Shown here one piece after another: positions 1-10,644 of a stretch of DNA of 64,000 nt. Positions within the stretch are counted from its first letter, which is position 1, and each line of letters begins with the position of its first letter. This stretch comes from Adiantum capillus-veneris (Eukaryota > Streptophyta > Polypodiopsida > Polypodiales > Pteridaceae): positions 4,740,501-4,804,500 of the forward strand of contig CM043942.1 of assembly GCA_014529385.2 (NCBI GenBank). Reading direction: 5' to 3'. The position numbers and the translations under genes were made by a program. The notes below the pieces were generated by a model. It saw nothing but the letters and a program-made list of their open reading frames with translations. It was not told the origin of the DNA and did no database searches.

Positions 1-58
1 TACTGTGTACAAAGATGATGCGTACTGACCCCATGTCTCTGTGGAGGAAATAGCCGGA

Positions 59-74
59 GGGGGGGGGGGGGGGG
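59..74. repeat. 16-bp poly-G tract inside LINE C ORF2
   Basis: An uninterrupted run of 16 G (poly-C in the coding sense, a proline run) sits just upstream of the reverse transcriptase region. The matching site in copy B is a run of 23 G. The diverged copy A lacks it. Confidence 0.9.
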
Positions 75-100
75 ACTGCTCATGAAAGAGCCGCCACGCC

Positions 101-1360
101 TCACGCGAGTCCCGACTCAAGAATAGTTGATATAGATCCTGCTCGAGTCGAGCCAAAAAAAGCCCTCTTCTTTCGCCGCACCAAGCGTCGAAAGTCAATT
201 TGTGACTGTCTGTGAGTGACGTCCCCTAACAACACCTCCCTCTGAAGTCTGGCTCTAGTTTGGCGGCAGTCCTCGTCATACCAGCTGTTCTGAGGCATGC
301 TCCCCGATCGGCGGCTCTGCTCAGGTTGGGTGTGTGGGTAGGCTTCTGCTGCTGCCTCATGTAGTGTCTGTGTCAGTATAGTAGTTAGCTCCTCTAGAGG
401 TCGCCCTGGGTCCTCAGTGCATAGGCGTCTGTAGATTCCGTCCATGTATACAGAATCCGTCTCCCGTGTGAATGTGTAGCGAGTAGGGGCTGCTACTCGT
501 GGCTTGTGTGCTACACTGAACTGGAAGGAGATGGTCATTGACACCAGAGCATGATCCACTGCCACCCAGACCGGTCTGGGCCCAACTGTGAGATCCTGGA
601 TACTGGAGATGAGATTCGGCTGTGCCATTACATAGTCCACTGTGCTAGCTCCATGTCTGTGTGGGAAGCATGTAAATCCTCCCGCTGCTGCAGGAAATCT
701 CTGTAGGCCGTTCAAGATGGCCAATCCATGTGCAGTGCCCATGTCTATCAGGTGTCTCCCATACTCAGTATATTCCATATCGTGTGATATTCTGGAAAGG
801 CCCGTCTCTTCAACATCTAGTTCTCTTAGCATCTCCTTTGAAGTATCATAAAACACTGCCTGGTGATGGGCAGTCCTAGCATTGAAGTCCCCTAGGATGA
901 TAATGTCACCGTCCCTAGAGAACTCCCATATGTCATCATCCAAAATAGAGAAAGGGGACTGTCCTCTGGGTGATGCATAAACTGATGTACTCGGGGGAAA
1001 GTAGCAAATATCTACATAGAGGTATCTGCCTGTCTCTGCTTTCAGTCTCACCCACATGTACCTGGCCTGCCCGTCCCTGCGGGCTATATGTATCAGTGGC
1101 TGTAGATCCTCTCTAAATAACACTGCCACTCCTCCCGAGCCCCGCCCTCTGCGCTCTGAGCGTGTCTCCTGTCTATAGGCTGTCTCCCACCTGTATCCGT
1201 TGATGTGAGGCATGGATTGCCCAGGGGCCTGGTGTGTCTCAGAGTAAAAGATGATGTCTCTTCCAGTAAAGCTATCCTTAAAAGCCCCCACATCAAGACG
1301 CATAGATCCATTGCAGTTCCAGGCAGCTACTCTGAGTGTGGTCCCATAAGTCTCGCACCG
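101..1360 (-). CDS. LINE C ORF2 N-terminus: apurinic-like endonuclease (EEP) domain
   Basis: This encodes the endonuclease that nicks target DNA for target-primed reverse transcription. From the UGA at 1363-1361 the frame reads through a W-N-C-N-G motif near 1310 (first strand of the EEP fold). The catalytic-type motifs follow in order: S-E-T, G-D-F-N-A-R, S-T-V-D-Y and V-D-H. The first in-frame ATG (1303-1301) lies after the WNCNG motif, so a protein started there would lack a conserved Asn. The frame stays open back to the ORF1 stop, with which it is in phase. A homopolymer shift near 155 moves the end out of frame before a stop at about 101. The matching region in copy B is intact in the other frame. 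Confidence 0.8.
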   Translation of the reverse strand, partial: RCETYGTTLRVAAWNCNGSMRLDVGAFKDSFTGRDIIFYSETHQAPGQSMPHINGYRWETAYRQETRSERRGRGSGGVAVLFREDLQPLIHIARRDGQARYMWVRLKAETGRYLYVDICYFPPSTSVYASPRGQSPFSILDDDIWEFSRDGDIIILGDFNARTAHHQAVFYDTSKEMLRELDVEETGLSRISHDMEYTEYGRHLIDMGTAHGLAILNGLQRFPAAAGGFTCFPHRHGASTVDYVMAQPNLISSIQDLTVGPRPVWVAVDHALVSMTISFQFSVAHKPRVAAPTRYTFTRETDSVYMDGIYRRLCTEDPGRPLEELTTILTQTLHEAAAEAYPHTQPEQSRRSGSMPQNSWYDEDCRQTRARLQREVLLGDVTHRQSQIDFRRLVRRKKRAFFGSTRAGSISTILESGLA

Positions 1361-1363
1361 TCA
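1358..1363 (-). promoter_or_regulatory. UGA-CGG between in-frame ORF1 and ORF2: candidate readthrough stop
   Basis: ORF1 ends in TGA immediately followed by CGG, and ORF2 continues in the same frame with no stop for over 400 codons. UGA followed by CGG or CUA is a known leaky-stop context in plant-virus readthrough genes. No in-frame ATG occurs between this stop and the WNCNG motif. In copy B one base is missing just before the site, which shifts ORF1 out of phase, but TGA-CGG is retained. Confidence 0.45.
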
Positions 1364-2255
1364 TGTGGAGCGTCGCTGTAGTATCACCACTTTCCCATCT
1401 CGGTAAAAAGCGATCTTGCCTTTTCCCCTTGCCGCTCTAATCTCCGGCATTACTTCCTGCATATGAGCAATCTGCGAGAGGGTGAGATCATCCCCGAGAA
1501 AGATGCCAGTCTCTTTGAGAGTTGGTCTTTTCTTCAGGAATGACTTCTTTGCTTCCATGGAGGGAAAACGGAGGATGAGTGCTCTTTCTTTTGAGGTTTC
1601 TCCACTGCTTCCATTTTTCTTTATGTTTCCCACTCTCCATGCCCTTGTGTGCGTCGGCTCAGGAATCCCCATCAAGGTTGTGAGTTCTTTTACTTCTTCG
1701 TCCACATTGCCTTTGTCGTTAAGACCGCAAATTCTCACATGTAAAGCGTGCACCCTTCTCCTCTGCTCCTCCTCTAGTGTCTGATTGATGATGTTGTTGG
1801 GTGTGGACGTGGGCGTTATCTCCTTGCCTTTTCCTTTCTTGGCCACCTTGATCCATTTCTCGGCTTCGTCCGCCTTCTGTTGAGTTTTGGTAAGAACATC
1901 CACCCAAGAAGTCGTCATTTCTTTGTGCTGCTCTTCTCCCTCTTTGATGGCCCGTACTTGTTCCTTGATCGTGTTGATTTCTTCGATTACTGAGGGTTGC
2001 AGTTCGCCCTCTTCCAGTGTGTTTCTTGATCGTGCTTCGGCGAGATCTTTCTTGAGTGACGCGATCTCTTCCTCTTGGGCCGTCACTCGGTCTTCCAGCG
2101 TGCTTATCTTGCTCTCTTGGATCAGCACGCGTGCTTCGAGTATGTTTATTGTGCCCTAGAGATTGCGGTTCAACTTGGTAACGGGCTCCGTCATTCCTCT
2201 TTGCATTTTTGAATGGCATCCTCCAGGGGGTCGGCTTTATCGTTCATCTTCCTGA
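1361..2255 (-). pseudogene. LINE C ORF1: coiled-coil / RRM-like RNA-binding protein, frameshifted near its start
   Basis: This is the nucleic-acid chaperone-like ORF1 product that would coat the LINE RNA. It has a heptad-rich coiled coil (ISTLEDRV...EEEIASLKKDL), a Lys-rich linker, then a domain resembling the L1 ORF1p RRM and C-terminal domain (HVRICGL, A-W-R-V-G, GIFLGDDLT, R-A-A-R-G-K-G-K-I-A-F-Y). Comparison with copy B shows one A lost at about 2207, so residues before that are in another frame. The ATG equivalent to copy B's start is near 2255-2246. I see no CCHC zinc knuckle, which is common in angiosperm L1 ORF1 proteins. Confidence 0.75.
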
Positions 2256-2304
2256 TGCTTGATCACCGTCCGCAAGGGAGTTAGATGACGTGTGCACCCA
2301 CCCT

Positions 2305-2991
<687 letters not shown>

Positions 2992-5900
2992 ATTTTTAAC
3001 GTCTATGTCAGGCCGAAATCGGCCTATGAGACAAATCAAATGTACATTGTGTGTATGTCATCCGTCTATCGGAAAGACAAATGAAACAAAATTGATACAA
3101 AACTGAACTGAATGTAGGTAGTGGAGTATCTGAGGAGGGATGGAGCTCTATCTCTAGGGGTATATGCATGTCTGTATGCTCAAGGTAGTACAATCATGAG
3201 AATGCATCAAGCTATCTAGCTCCATCCTGTACTAATGGGGGGATGTAAGATGTGGTACATGGGTGGGTCTGGTGCCAAGGCTACCCGGATGAAAGCTGTC
3301 GGGTCAGCCCTCATCTGAGCCACTCGCTCCTCAGTGGCACGGCGCTCTCGGGCTCGGATCTCCTCGATCTGTCGGTGGTGGGAGCTCGCGCCCCTGTAGC
3401 CTGTGACTCGTGGTCGTCGTCTAGCTCGGTTCACCTCCGCCTGTGGGAGTCACTCCCCTCTGAGTGTCTGGTGAGGGGGGGGCGGAAATCCTCTGAAAGA
3501 AGTCTGTGAGCTGCGACTGTCTCCCCTCTGTCTGTGTAGCTGTGTGTGGCTGTAGTAGTGTGTCCCGATGGCTCTGTATCTCTAGTAAGAAACGTCCGAG
3601 CTGTCTCTGATCTCGAGATTCCATGATCTCTCGGAGAGTGGGCTGTCCTCTAAATAGGGCCTCATACCTGCCTCTGATTTCAGTGTATGCTCTGCATCTA
3701 CATACAAAGTGCTCCTCACTCTCCACCTCCTCTGTGCAGGCTCTGCAGATTCGCTCCCCCCTGGGAACACCAGTATGTCTCCCGATCTCAATCTCTAACC
3801 TGTGTGAAGCCACTCTCAGCTGACCAATCGCCACCCGTGAGCTATGTGGCATATATGTGTCCATGTAGCGTGGTCTCTGTATGAACCCCCCAGACAATAT
3901 GGTGAGAAACTGGTCTCTGTAATCTGACATCCTCGTCCCCAAGCTAGGTGCCTCCCAAACTCTCCTAGTGTATAGCTGCCACAGATCCTGTCTCAATACC
4001 AAGTTCCTCTCACTGCGAGAGAGGTGAACATATGGTGAGTGGGGGTCGTACTGGAATGGTGGTAGGCTCTCCATGTCAAGACCGTGTCCCTCAAACCATG
4101 CTCTGACCTGTGAGTACCATGCTCTCTCATGCCCGCTCTCTGATAGCTGTATAGCTGCCTCAAATGCTCTACGGGTAAGTCTGTCAGGAGGTAGCTCTCT
4201 CATCCTCTGGATGAAGCAAACTGTCTGGAATAGTGCCTCTACAACCATAGGTGGTGTGGCGAGCTCGGCTCTAATAATGTCGTGTGGCACTGTCTTCTTG
4301 CTGCGGAGCAAGCGTGAGATCATATATACCTGTGGTCTCTCAAGTTGTGTCCACTGGTCAGCTGTCAATCCTGGTGCCCATAGTGCCGCCGAGTACATCA
4401 AGGCCGGGGTGACTAAGGTGTCGAAAAGCCACCCCTTCGTGCGGGGCTCCTGAAAGTGTGCCTGGTGGCACCTCCGCTCTAGCATGGCCAGAGCTGCATA
4501 TCCTCGGGTGAGCCTGTCAACAGCAGCCTGCCTCATAGTGAAGGGTCCTGGTAGGTTGGTGAATGTGATGCCAAGGTAGACATAGGAGGTGACTACATCA
4601 ACCTGTCCTCGTGCTGCTGTGAAGGTGGCGGCGCTCCTCACTGCACTGGATGTGTGAAAGATCATAACCTTGGTTTTGCCAAGGTTCACAATCAACCCCC
4701 TGTGTGTGCTGAATTCGTCCAAGGCCTCAAGATGGCGTTGCAAGTCCTTGGGTGACTCTGAAATCAACACAATATCATCAGCATATAACATGATGTGGAC
4801 CGGAGTACCTGCCAAGTCGCTCCCCTCTCCCGCTGCTCGCAGTATGTAGTCGGAGATCTCGTCGATGTATAGCCCAAAGAGTGTCGGGGAGAGTGGGCAT
4901 CCTTGCTTAACACCAATGGTGCTAGCAATGGTCTCTGAAAAACCGCCTGGGCAACGAACCCGACCCGTCACCCTCTCATAGAGAGCATATATGGCCCAAA
5001 TCATCTCTGTTGGTACCCCAATGCTGTGAAGGCGCTGGAAGAGTCTCTCGCGTGGGACTGTGTCAAAGGCCTTGCGGAAGTCCACAAAGCAGCAGTAAAG
5101 CCTCTTCTTCCGCGCCTTTGCCCCATCAATGAGGCAGCGCAGAACGAAGATGTGGTCAATGGTGGAGAAGGCTCGTCTGAAACCTGCCTGGCCTGGAGCT
5201 CGTAAACCCTCGATCTCTGCGTAGCAGCTGAGCTGTGCCTCAAGTACTGCTCCATATAGCTTGGCCATCGTGTGGCCAATCATGATAGTCCTGTAGTTCC
5301 CTGGGTCCAGGGTGTCGCCAGATTTGTGGATAGGCACTATGGTGTGCTGTGTCCACTCCTCTGGGAAGCCCTCCCCTATAGCCCGGTTGAAGACATGTGC
5401 AATCAACGGGGCTATAGTGGAGGCCGCATAAATGATGTGCTCACTCTGTAATTCAGTATGGTCAGCTGATCGTCTGTGCTGCATGCGGCGTATGGCCCTC
5501 TCTACCATCTCTGCTGTAAAGAAGGAGCACGTGGGGCGAGGCTCGTGTGGTTGTGGAATAGGAGGCTGCCCTGGCACTTCATAAAGTCGCTCTGCATAAT
5601 CATGCCATATCTGTGGATCCTCAATAGCTGTAGTCGGACGTGGCTCGCGCAGGGTGCGCCATGCCGTCGCGCTATCCATGCTCATGAATAGGCGGTATAG
5701 CTCAAGCTCCTGTGCCTCTTCGAATGCTCGCCGCTTTTGGCGTGTCAGCGTCTTCATATGCCGTCTGGCCTCTCTCTCTGTGATCTCTCCTAAGGCTCGC
5801 CGTGCATGGAGGCGTCGGTATAGCTCTTTGCACTCATCATCATACCAGCGGTTCTGAGGCATAGCCCTGGGGGGGGGAGTGCGTCCTGTGTGAGTGGTGT

Positions 5901-6381
5901 GTGGAAAAGAGCTAATAGCTGAAGTGTGGAGAACGGAAGAGATATGTGATGTGAGAACTGAGAGTGGTGTGGATGGGTGGAGGAGACATAGGCCATGTTC
6001 GACCTTGGCCGAGTAAATAGGGGCTAGCTCATGTGTGAAATGGATGGTGGTGTGTGGAGTGTGTGTTGTGGAGCTGTGTGTGATGGTATCTCCGGTAATG
6101 GAGAAAGAGAGGTATGTGTGGTCGGCTCCGATGGGTATGGGTGGAATGGTGAAGGATGTGATAAGGTGTGTAGCCTCCCTGGGTCCCAGAATATAGTCGA
6201 CTGTACTCCCCCCTCCTTCTGCAACTCCATGTGGCATACAAGTCAGGCCCCCTGAGGTGGGCCACTGGACCATCCCGTTATAAATAACGAGACGGTGCTG
6301 GGAGCCAAGTCGAAGTAGATGTCGTCCGTAAGCTGTGACTGGAGCTCTGTCTGCTGTGTCTCTCATACTAGCCTCCTCATC

Positions 6382-6382
<1 letters not shown>
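2992..6382 (-). mobile_element. L1-like LINE copy A, 5'-truncated
   Basis: This is a second LINE lineage, related to copies B and C but clearly diverged. It starts inside the endonuclease domain, directly against (GA)n at 6383. It ends in a 3'UTR (3420-2992) whose last ~45 bases (GTCTCATAGG...GACGTTAA) match the end of copy B, followed by TTTC/TC microsatellite. The ORF2 frame is intact for nearly 1,000 codons, so this is the youngest or best-preserved RT in the window. Target-site duplications cannot be seen because both flanks are (GA)n. Confidence 0.85.
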
Positions 6383-6416
<34 letters not shown>

Positions 6417-6429
6417 TTTTATCTTTCAA
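3421..6429 (-). CDS. LINE A ORF2: endonuclease C-half, reverse transcriptase, CCHC finger, C-terminal PIP-box-like motif
   Basis: This is the target-primed reverse transcriptase polyprotein. The first ~17 residues are (GA)n-encoded artefact. EEP C-terminal motifs S-T-V-D-Y and A-D-H follow within residues 30-115. The RT spans about 340-640 with G-Q-A-G-F-R, D-F-R-K-A-F-D, G-V-K-Q-G-C-P-L-S-P and the catalytic Y-A-D-D at residues 549-552 (nt 4785-4774). A C-terminal knuckle follows (CRACTEEVESEEHFVCRC, CxxC-x8-H-x3-C). Residues 971-978 read QSQLTDFF, a perfect fit to the PCNA-interacting pattern QxxLxxFF. The N-terminal endonuclease half is missing, so autonomous activity is unlikely. An alternative frame after the stop (3434-3216) could be a frameshifted tail. 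Confidence 0.85.
6383..6413. repeat. (AG)n microsatellite at LINE A 5' junction
   Basis: About 31 bp of AG repeat. The junction reads CTAG-AGAG, the same four bases as at the 5' junction of LINE B (20431-20434). Confidence 0.95.
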
Positions 6430-6474
6430 TTGTGAATTCTCTGTGCGCTTTTAACATCGTATTGTTTCCTTCAG

Positions 6475-6693
6475 TCTACATTATTCTTCGAACGTATGAC
6501 ACCAGCTGTTCTTGAAACCATTATTCCAGCCCTGCAGGTATTTTAGTGTTATCAAGTTGCATTTAGTCTTCCTCCACCCCATAGTGGGCACTTTGATTTT
6601 GGGTTTTCTTTTGTTGGTTTGCAGAAACTTGAAAATGATTATATGCAGAAAACAGGCCAGCCTGCACCAGAGACAGTGAAAAGCAAGAAATGA
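6475..6693 (+). CDS. Last two exons of an unidentified host gene
   Basis: After a pyrimidine-rich acceptor (TGTTTCCTTCAG, ending 6474) an open 63-nt exon (6475-6537) encodes a helical segment including MTPAVLETIIPALQ. It ends at a consensus-like CAG|GTATTT donor. An 87-nt intron with a TTGGTTTGCAG acceptor leads to a second exon (6625-6693) encoding a hydrophilic tail ending VKSKK and TGA. Both splice sites are phase 0, so the frames join cleanly. I do not recognise the protein. Upstream exons are not visible. The LINEs to the left lie where the upstream intron would be, so they may be intronic insertions, or this may be a displaced gene end. Confidence 0.55.
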
Positions 6694-8558
6694 GAGTTGA
6701 TATTCTAAAGAGCAGACCGTTTAAAGCTTCTGAGATGAATGAGCAGTAAAGACTGCAGTTAAAGACAGTGAGCCATCGTCAATTTGAAGCGTTCTACTGG
6801 AAAAGAGTTTGCTAAAGCTAAGCTCTTTCTTGGAGGAGAGAACAACGTACATGTGATGTAGACGCTTTGAATCAATGTTCTCGTCTTGGGTGGTCAACAA
6901 TCTCACCCTCTCATTTTGGCTTCCCTAACTATCAATTGCTCTTCTTCCACTCTCTTGGTGTGTGTGTGTGTGTGAGACATCCGAGGCGTACAATTTCCCA
7001 TGACAATCATGATTGATAAGAAAGAAAATTTAGCAACAAAAACATTTGTAAATACGTGTAATGTTAAACATGATAAGTTGACATTGTCCTTGAGACGGTT
7101 TGTATCTCAAACATAAACTGGAAATGGAGTGCCCATGGGTTTTGATTTAAGGTTCTGATTATGGCATGTCGAGCATTTGACATCTCCTTCATTGCAGGAA
7201 GTACTTGTTTTGATGAGAAAGGTTGATTCATACTTCAGTGTTTAGATTTGCCAATAATATGATGATCTAATTGACACAAACTGCATTAACAATTAAGTGT
7301 ACACCTTGTATACCAAACTAGCATAACTTTGTTATGATCCAGATTGTGTACAAGAAGTGCTCTTTATATAGGGCTCAAGAGCAACTTAGGGCTGTCAGAG
7401 GTGATGACACATCAGAGGAAAAGCCTCCTCTACAAAGAGGGGTCAACCTTACATCTGAGGGATGCTCTTTGACCCATAGTTACTCGAAACGGGAAATCAA
7501 AATGGGGAACGGTGACGGGCCTGGAATGCCATTCCCTGTTATGGATACGCCTCAAACACAGAATGGGGATTCAGGACGGGAAGTTGGAATGGGAACAAGG
7601 AACGAATACCTGAAAGTGCCAGTCACTGTAACTATGTTTTAAAAGCTTGGAGTGGTTGCAGCACCATCCATCACTGTGCCGCCCCGTCGTTCCAGCTCAT
7701 TAGCCACTGGCTCTATTGGCTTTCTGGGGGCGTGCATTATCTAGGGGTTAGGAAGGGTGGAAGCCTGCTGGCTTCAGCTGATTGTATAATGGAGGGCGGA
7801 CTTTCCCCTGCCCATTTGAGTATGGTCAGGGCAGTAAAACATCTCTGTGTATCAGCTAAAATGTTAACTAGGGAATTGTTGCTGTGATTGTGCACCTGAA
7901 GTCTGCTAATCAATTTATCTTAATATTTTGCATCACAACACATCCAAATCAAATTGCATTCCAGAGTCCAGACTGCATTTCAAGTTACAAGAGTTTCATA
8001 GAAAGCTAAAGAACAATCGCATCACATTGTTAGGGCCTTGAAGGGTAGGTTCGTTGCGTGGCTCTCTTTGTTGTTGTGAGGCTTGTGGTTGCTACGGTTG
8101 TCCTTTGAACTTGGACACTTATTTGCAAAATGAGAACAATGGTGAGACTTGGTGGACTCAATGCTCGTGCCACAATGGCCATTTCTTGTACGAGAAGATG
8201 AATATTGCTGTCCCCTGCATGAGTCTCTCGTGTTCTCCAGCCATGAGGTTTGCTGTAATAAGTGAGCTGCGCCACAAAAGAAGAGACAAACATTATAGCT
8301 GTGATGTAAGATCATGTCTTCAATATTAGGTTGGTGTAAAGGTAGAACATGCCATATAGAGGCTAAACAGATGGATTTTGTTTGGCATTTAGCTTCAAAA
8401 CAATAAGATAAGATATATGCAATGTTTTGGTCCAGGTTGTAGAATGAGTGAGAGCAGGTCACATTTGGTCCATGTGCCCCTAGAACCCTAGCATGCATCT
8501 GAGGAAAGTAGTGGACCTACAGCAAAATTCATGAGAGGGATAACGTTTAGAGATTAAA
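6694..8558. other. No confident gene
   Basis: A short (GT)n lies at 6958-6974. ORFs here (for example 7334-7642) lack protein-like features. A minus-strand stretch at about 8030-8290 has a weak C-x2-H-F-x3-C-P pattern that recalls a gag zinc knuckle and could be a retroelement relic, too decayed to call. Confidence 0.4.
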
Positions 8559-8630
8559 TGCCCCAACTGAGGGTCGAAATCAAGACCTTCACTTTACAGG
8601 GTTGATGCTCTACCACTGAGCTATGGAGGC
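8559..8630 (-). pseudogene. tRNA-Thr(UGU)-like sequence (tRNA relic or SINE head)
   Basis: On the minus strand 72 nt begin GCCTCCATAGCTCAGTGGTA, with an intact A-box-like D arm (TAGCTCAGTGGTAGAGC) and a B-box-like TTCGACCC. The acceptor stem pairs at six of seven positions, one of them G-T. The anticodon stem pairs at only three of five, and the base before the anticodon TGT is C instead of the nearly invariant T. This fits a decayed tRNA gene or the head of a tRNA-derived SINE better than a working tRNA. Confidence 0.6.
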
Positions 8631-10644
8631 AGATTCTATAGTTTAGATAAAGTTTGTGTATAATACAAAATTGTATTATGAAACAGGGAAAATTCTATCT
8701 AACCCTGTCTCTTCAGATGGGTGGCTTCCGTTGCTATATATAATGTGTTGATCATAATGACCTCAAACCTGACACTGCTTTGTACCTGCAAGCAACATGC
8801 ATAAAACTTGAAAGCACAAGCTCCACCAACTGCAGTGACGGGATGCTGATCTAATTGAAGATTCATCTGCTTCATGATCACAATTTGACTTTGCCAACAG
8901 AAACACAATGTTGAAGGGCATGGGCACATTTTAAGCAACCCCAGGTTCATATTCTTAATGGTTGGGGGTCTGAATAATAGAATCAAATTCTCTTCCTACC
9001 TCCTATATGTCATGTTAGTATCTCTGTATCTGCAGCACCCATGGCAGCTCTAGGTCTCGAGGATCAAAATATGGGCCCCCATAATGACTGTCCATTAGAA
9101 AATATTCTTCCATCAACTTGGGAAAATGTTATGACTTGTATTTCTCGTGGAATTTTCAATACAAACGTTCAATGTGTATGTTTTTAAATGACTTATCAGG
9201 GGCAGACTTTTTCATTATGCAGCACTCTTAAAGCTTGTGTGCAATAAATAGGTTAAAGTTGCAATATCTACATGGTCAAAAAATGAGATCGGATGTCAGT
9301 TTTGACCTAATCTCGATATTGAGAGCACCCATTTACAAAAGCCACTTTTCTAGAAAAAGCTAGCTTGAACTCTTTTTTGTAGGTTTCACAAGCAGAATAA
9401 TCAGCATGTCTCTGGATGAATTTATGCAAACACTAAAAGTTTGGGGTGAAACGTGTTATATGAGTACTAGAATTTCTTTAGGGGGGACTGTAACATTTGG
9501 CCCCAACATTGGTACATATTCCTTTTAAGGGGGGACTAAAACATTGCGACACATTTTGCAAAACTTTCTTTTTATGAAAAAAACAGACGTGATGTTGTTA
9601 GAGGTTTCCACCTGGACCGCCTATTGGGGACATGGGAAAATAATTTCCTTGTTAAGAGCCTTAAGCTTTGCTAGGGAGAGATTTTTTCCTACATATACCA
9701 TGCTTGCAACATGGGATGGTGATCAGAGTCTTATTTATATTGCACCCTGGTCCTGGCATCATGTCTATACCTTCTTTTATCCCACTAAGCTATATTGATT
9801 CATGTTTCATTATTCTAACTTTTCTGAAATCTCGATGAGCTAGAGAAGGAGATCATAATTCAATCAGAGGATAAGGGGTGCTTCTGATACAGGCAAAACA
9901 AATTGCTAGTGCAGTCTTTCCTTCAACCTTGTTTAGCAGCAAAGACATCTCCGTAAACAACATCGATATGAAAGAGAAGACCTCGATCCTCACTAAGTCC
10001 TGCTGGAAACAATTTGATTGACTGACCATTCAATGGTGCCTTGTATTATTACTTACTTTACACCTCAACATGTTCATTGCAAATCCCTTGGAACTGGTGG
10101 AGTATTTACAAGAAGATTTTCAAAGGTAGTGACGCCGCAAAGACATTCAAATCCCCTCAATGCCGTCTAATAAGCACAGGTGGGTAATCAGTTATACACG
10201 CTGTCTAAAGATTCCCCCGCCGCCTTTTCTCTGAGCAGCCCTCTGATCTGACTGGACATCTTCCTTTCTCAAGGTATCATATTATGCCCTTTCAACCATT
10301 CTGTAAGTAACCCAACAACTGGGAGTGTGAAGTTACCATGTGTAGCAAAGCTGGCACACTCAAACCAAAATCGGCTTAACCATGTCAATAGTCAAATATG
10401 ATACCCAAGATTCGAACCCACGGCTCACTGGAGACCTTCAACATTTGGCTAGGTATCTGCTAGGAAGCATGCATTATTTCCAATAGCTCTTCCCTACTAG
10501 CCCAACTTTTGTGTCCGCAATCACCTTTCTTTGCCATGCCCACTCGTCTGATTCAAATTTAAACTTTTTAAACCATGCCAAACCCCACCAAGTTAAGCTT
10601 GTGATTTCCAATTACCCCTAAAATCCATCATGCCTTATCTACCC
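8631..10644. other. No confident gene; PPR downstream region
   Basis: AT-rich DNA with only short ORFs. Two related short segments beginning GGGGGGACT lie near 9480 and 9530. The last few hundred bases are probably 3'UTR and downstream DNA of the PPR gene, which ends at 10645. Confidence 0.4.

Noticed and set aside
1719-2219. 166-codon Arg/Thr-rich minus ORF
   Set aside because: Its first ten codons are the frameshifted ORF1 start; the remainder is a shadow of the ORF1 frame.
7334-7642. 102-codon plus ORF
   Set aside because: No domain, biased composition, no splice or regulatory context.
8022-8498. Minus ORF with a gag-like Cys/His pattern
   Set aside because: The spacing does not fit a CCHC knuckle and no adjacent retroelement domain is present.
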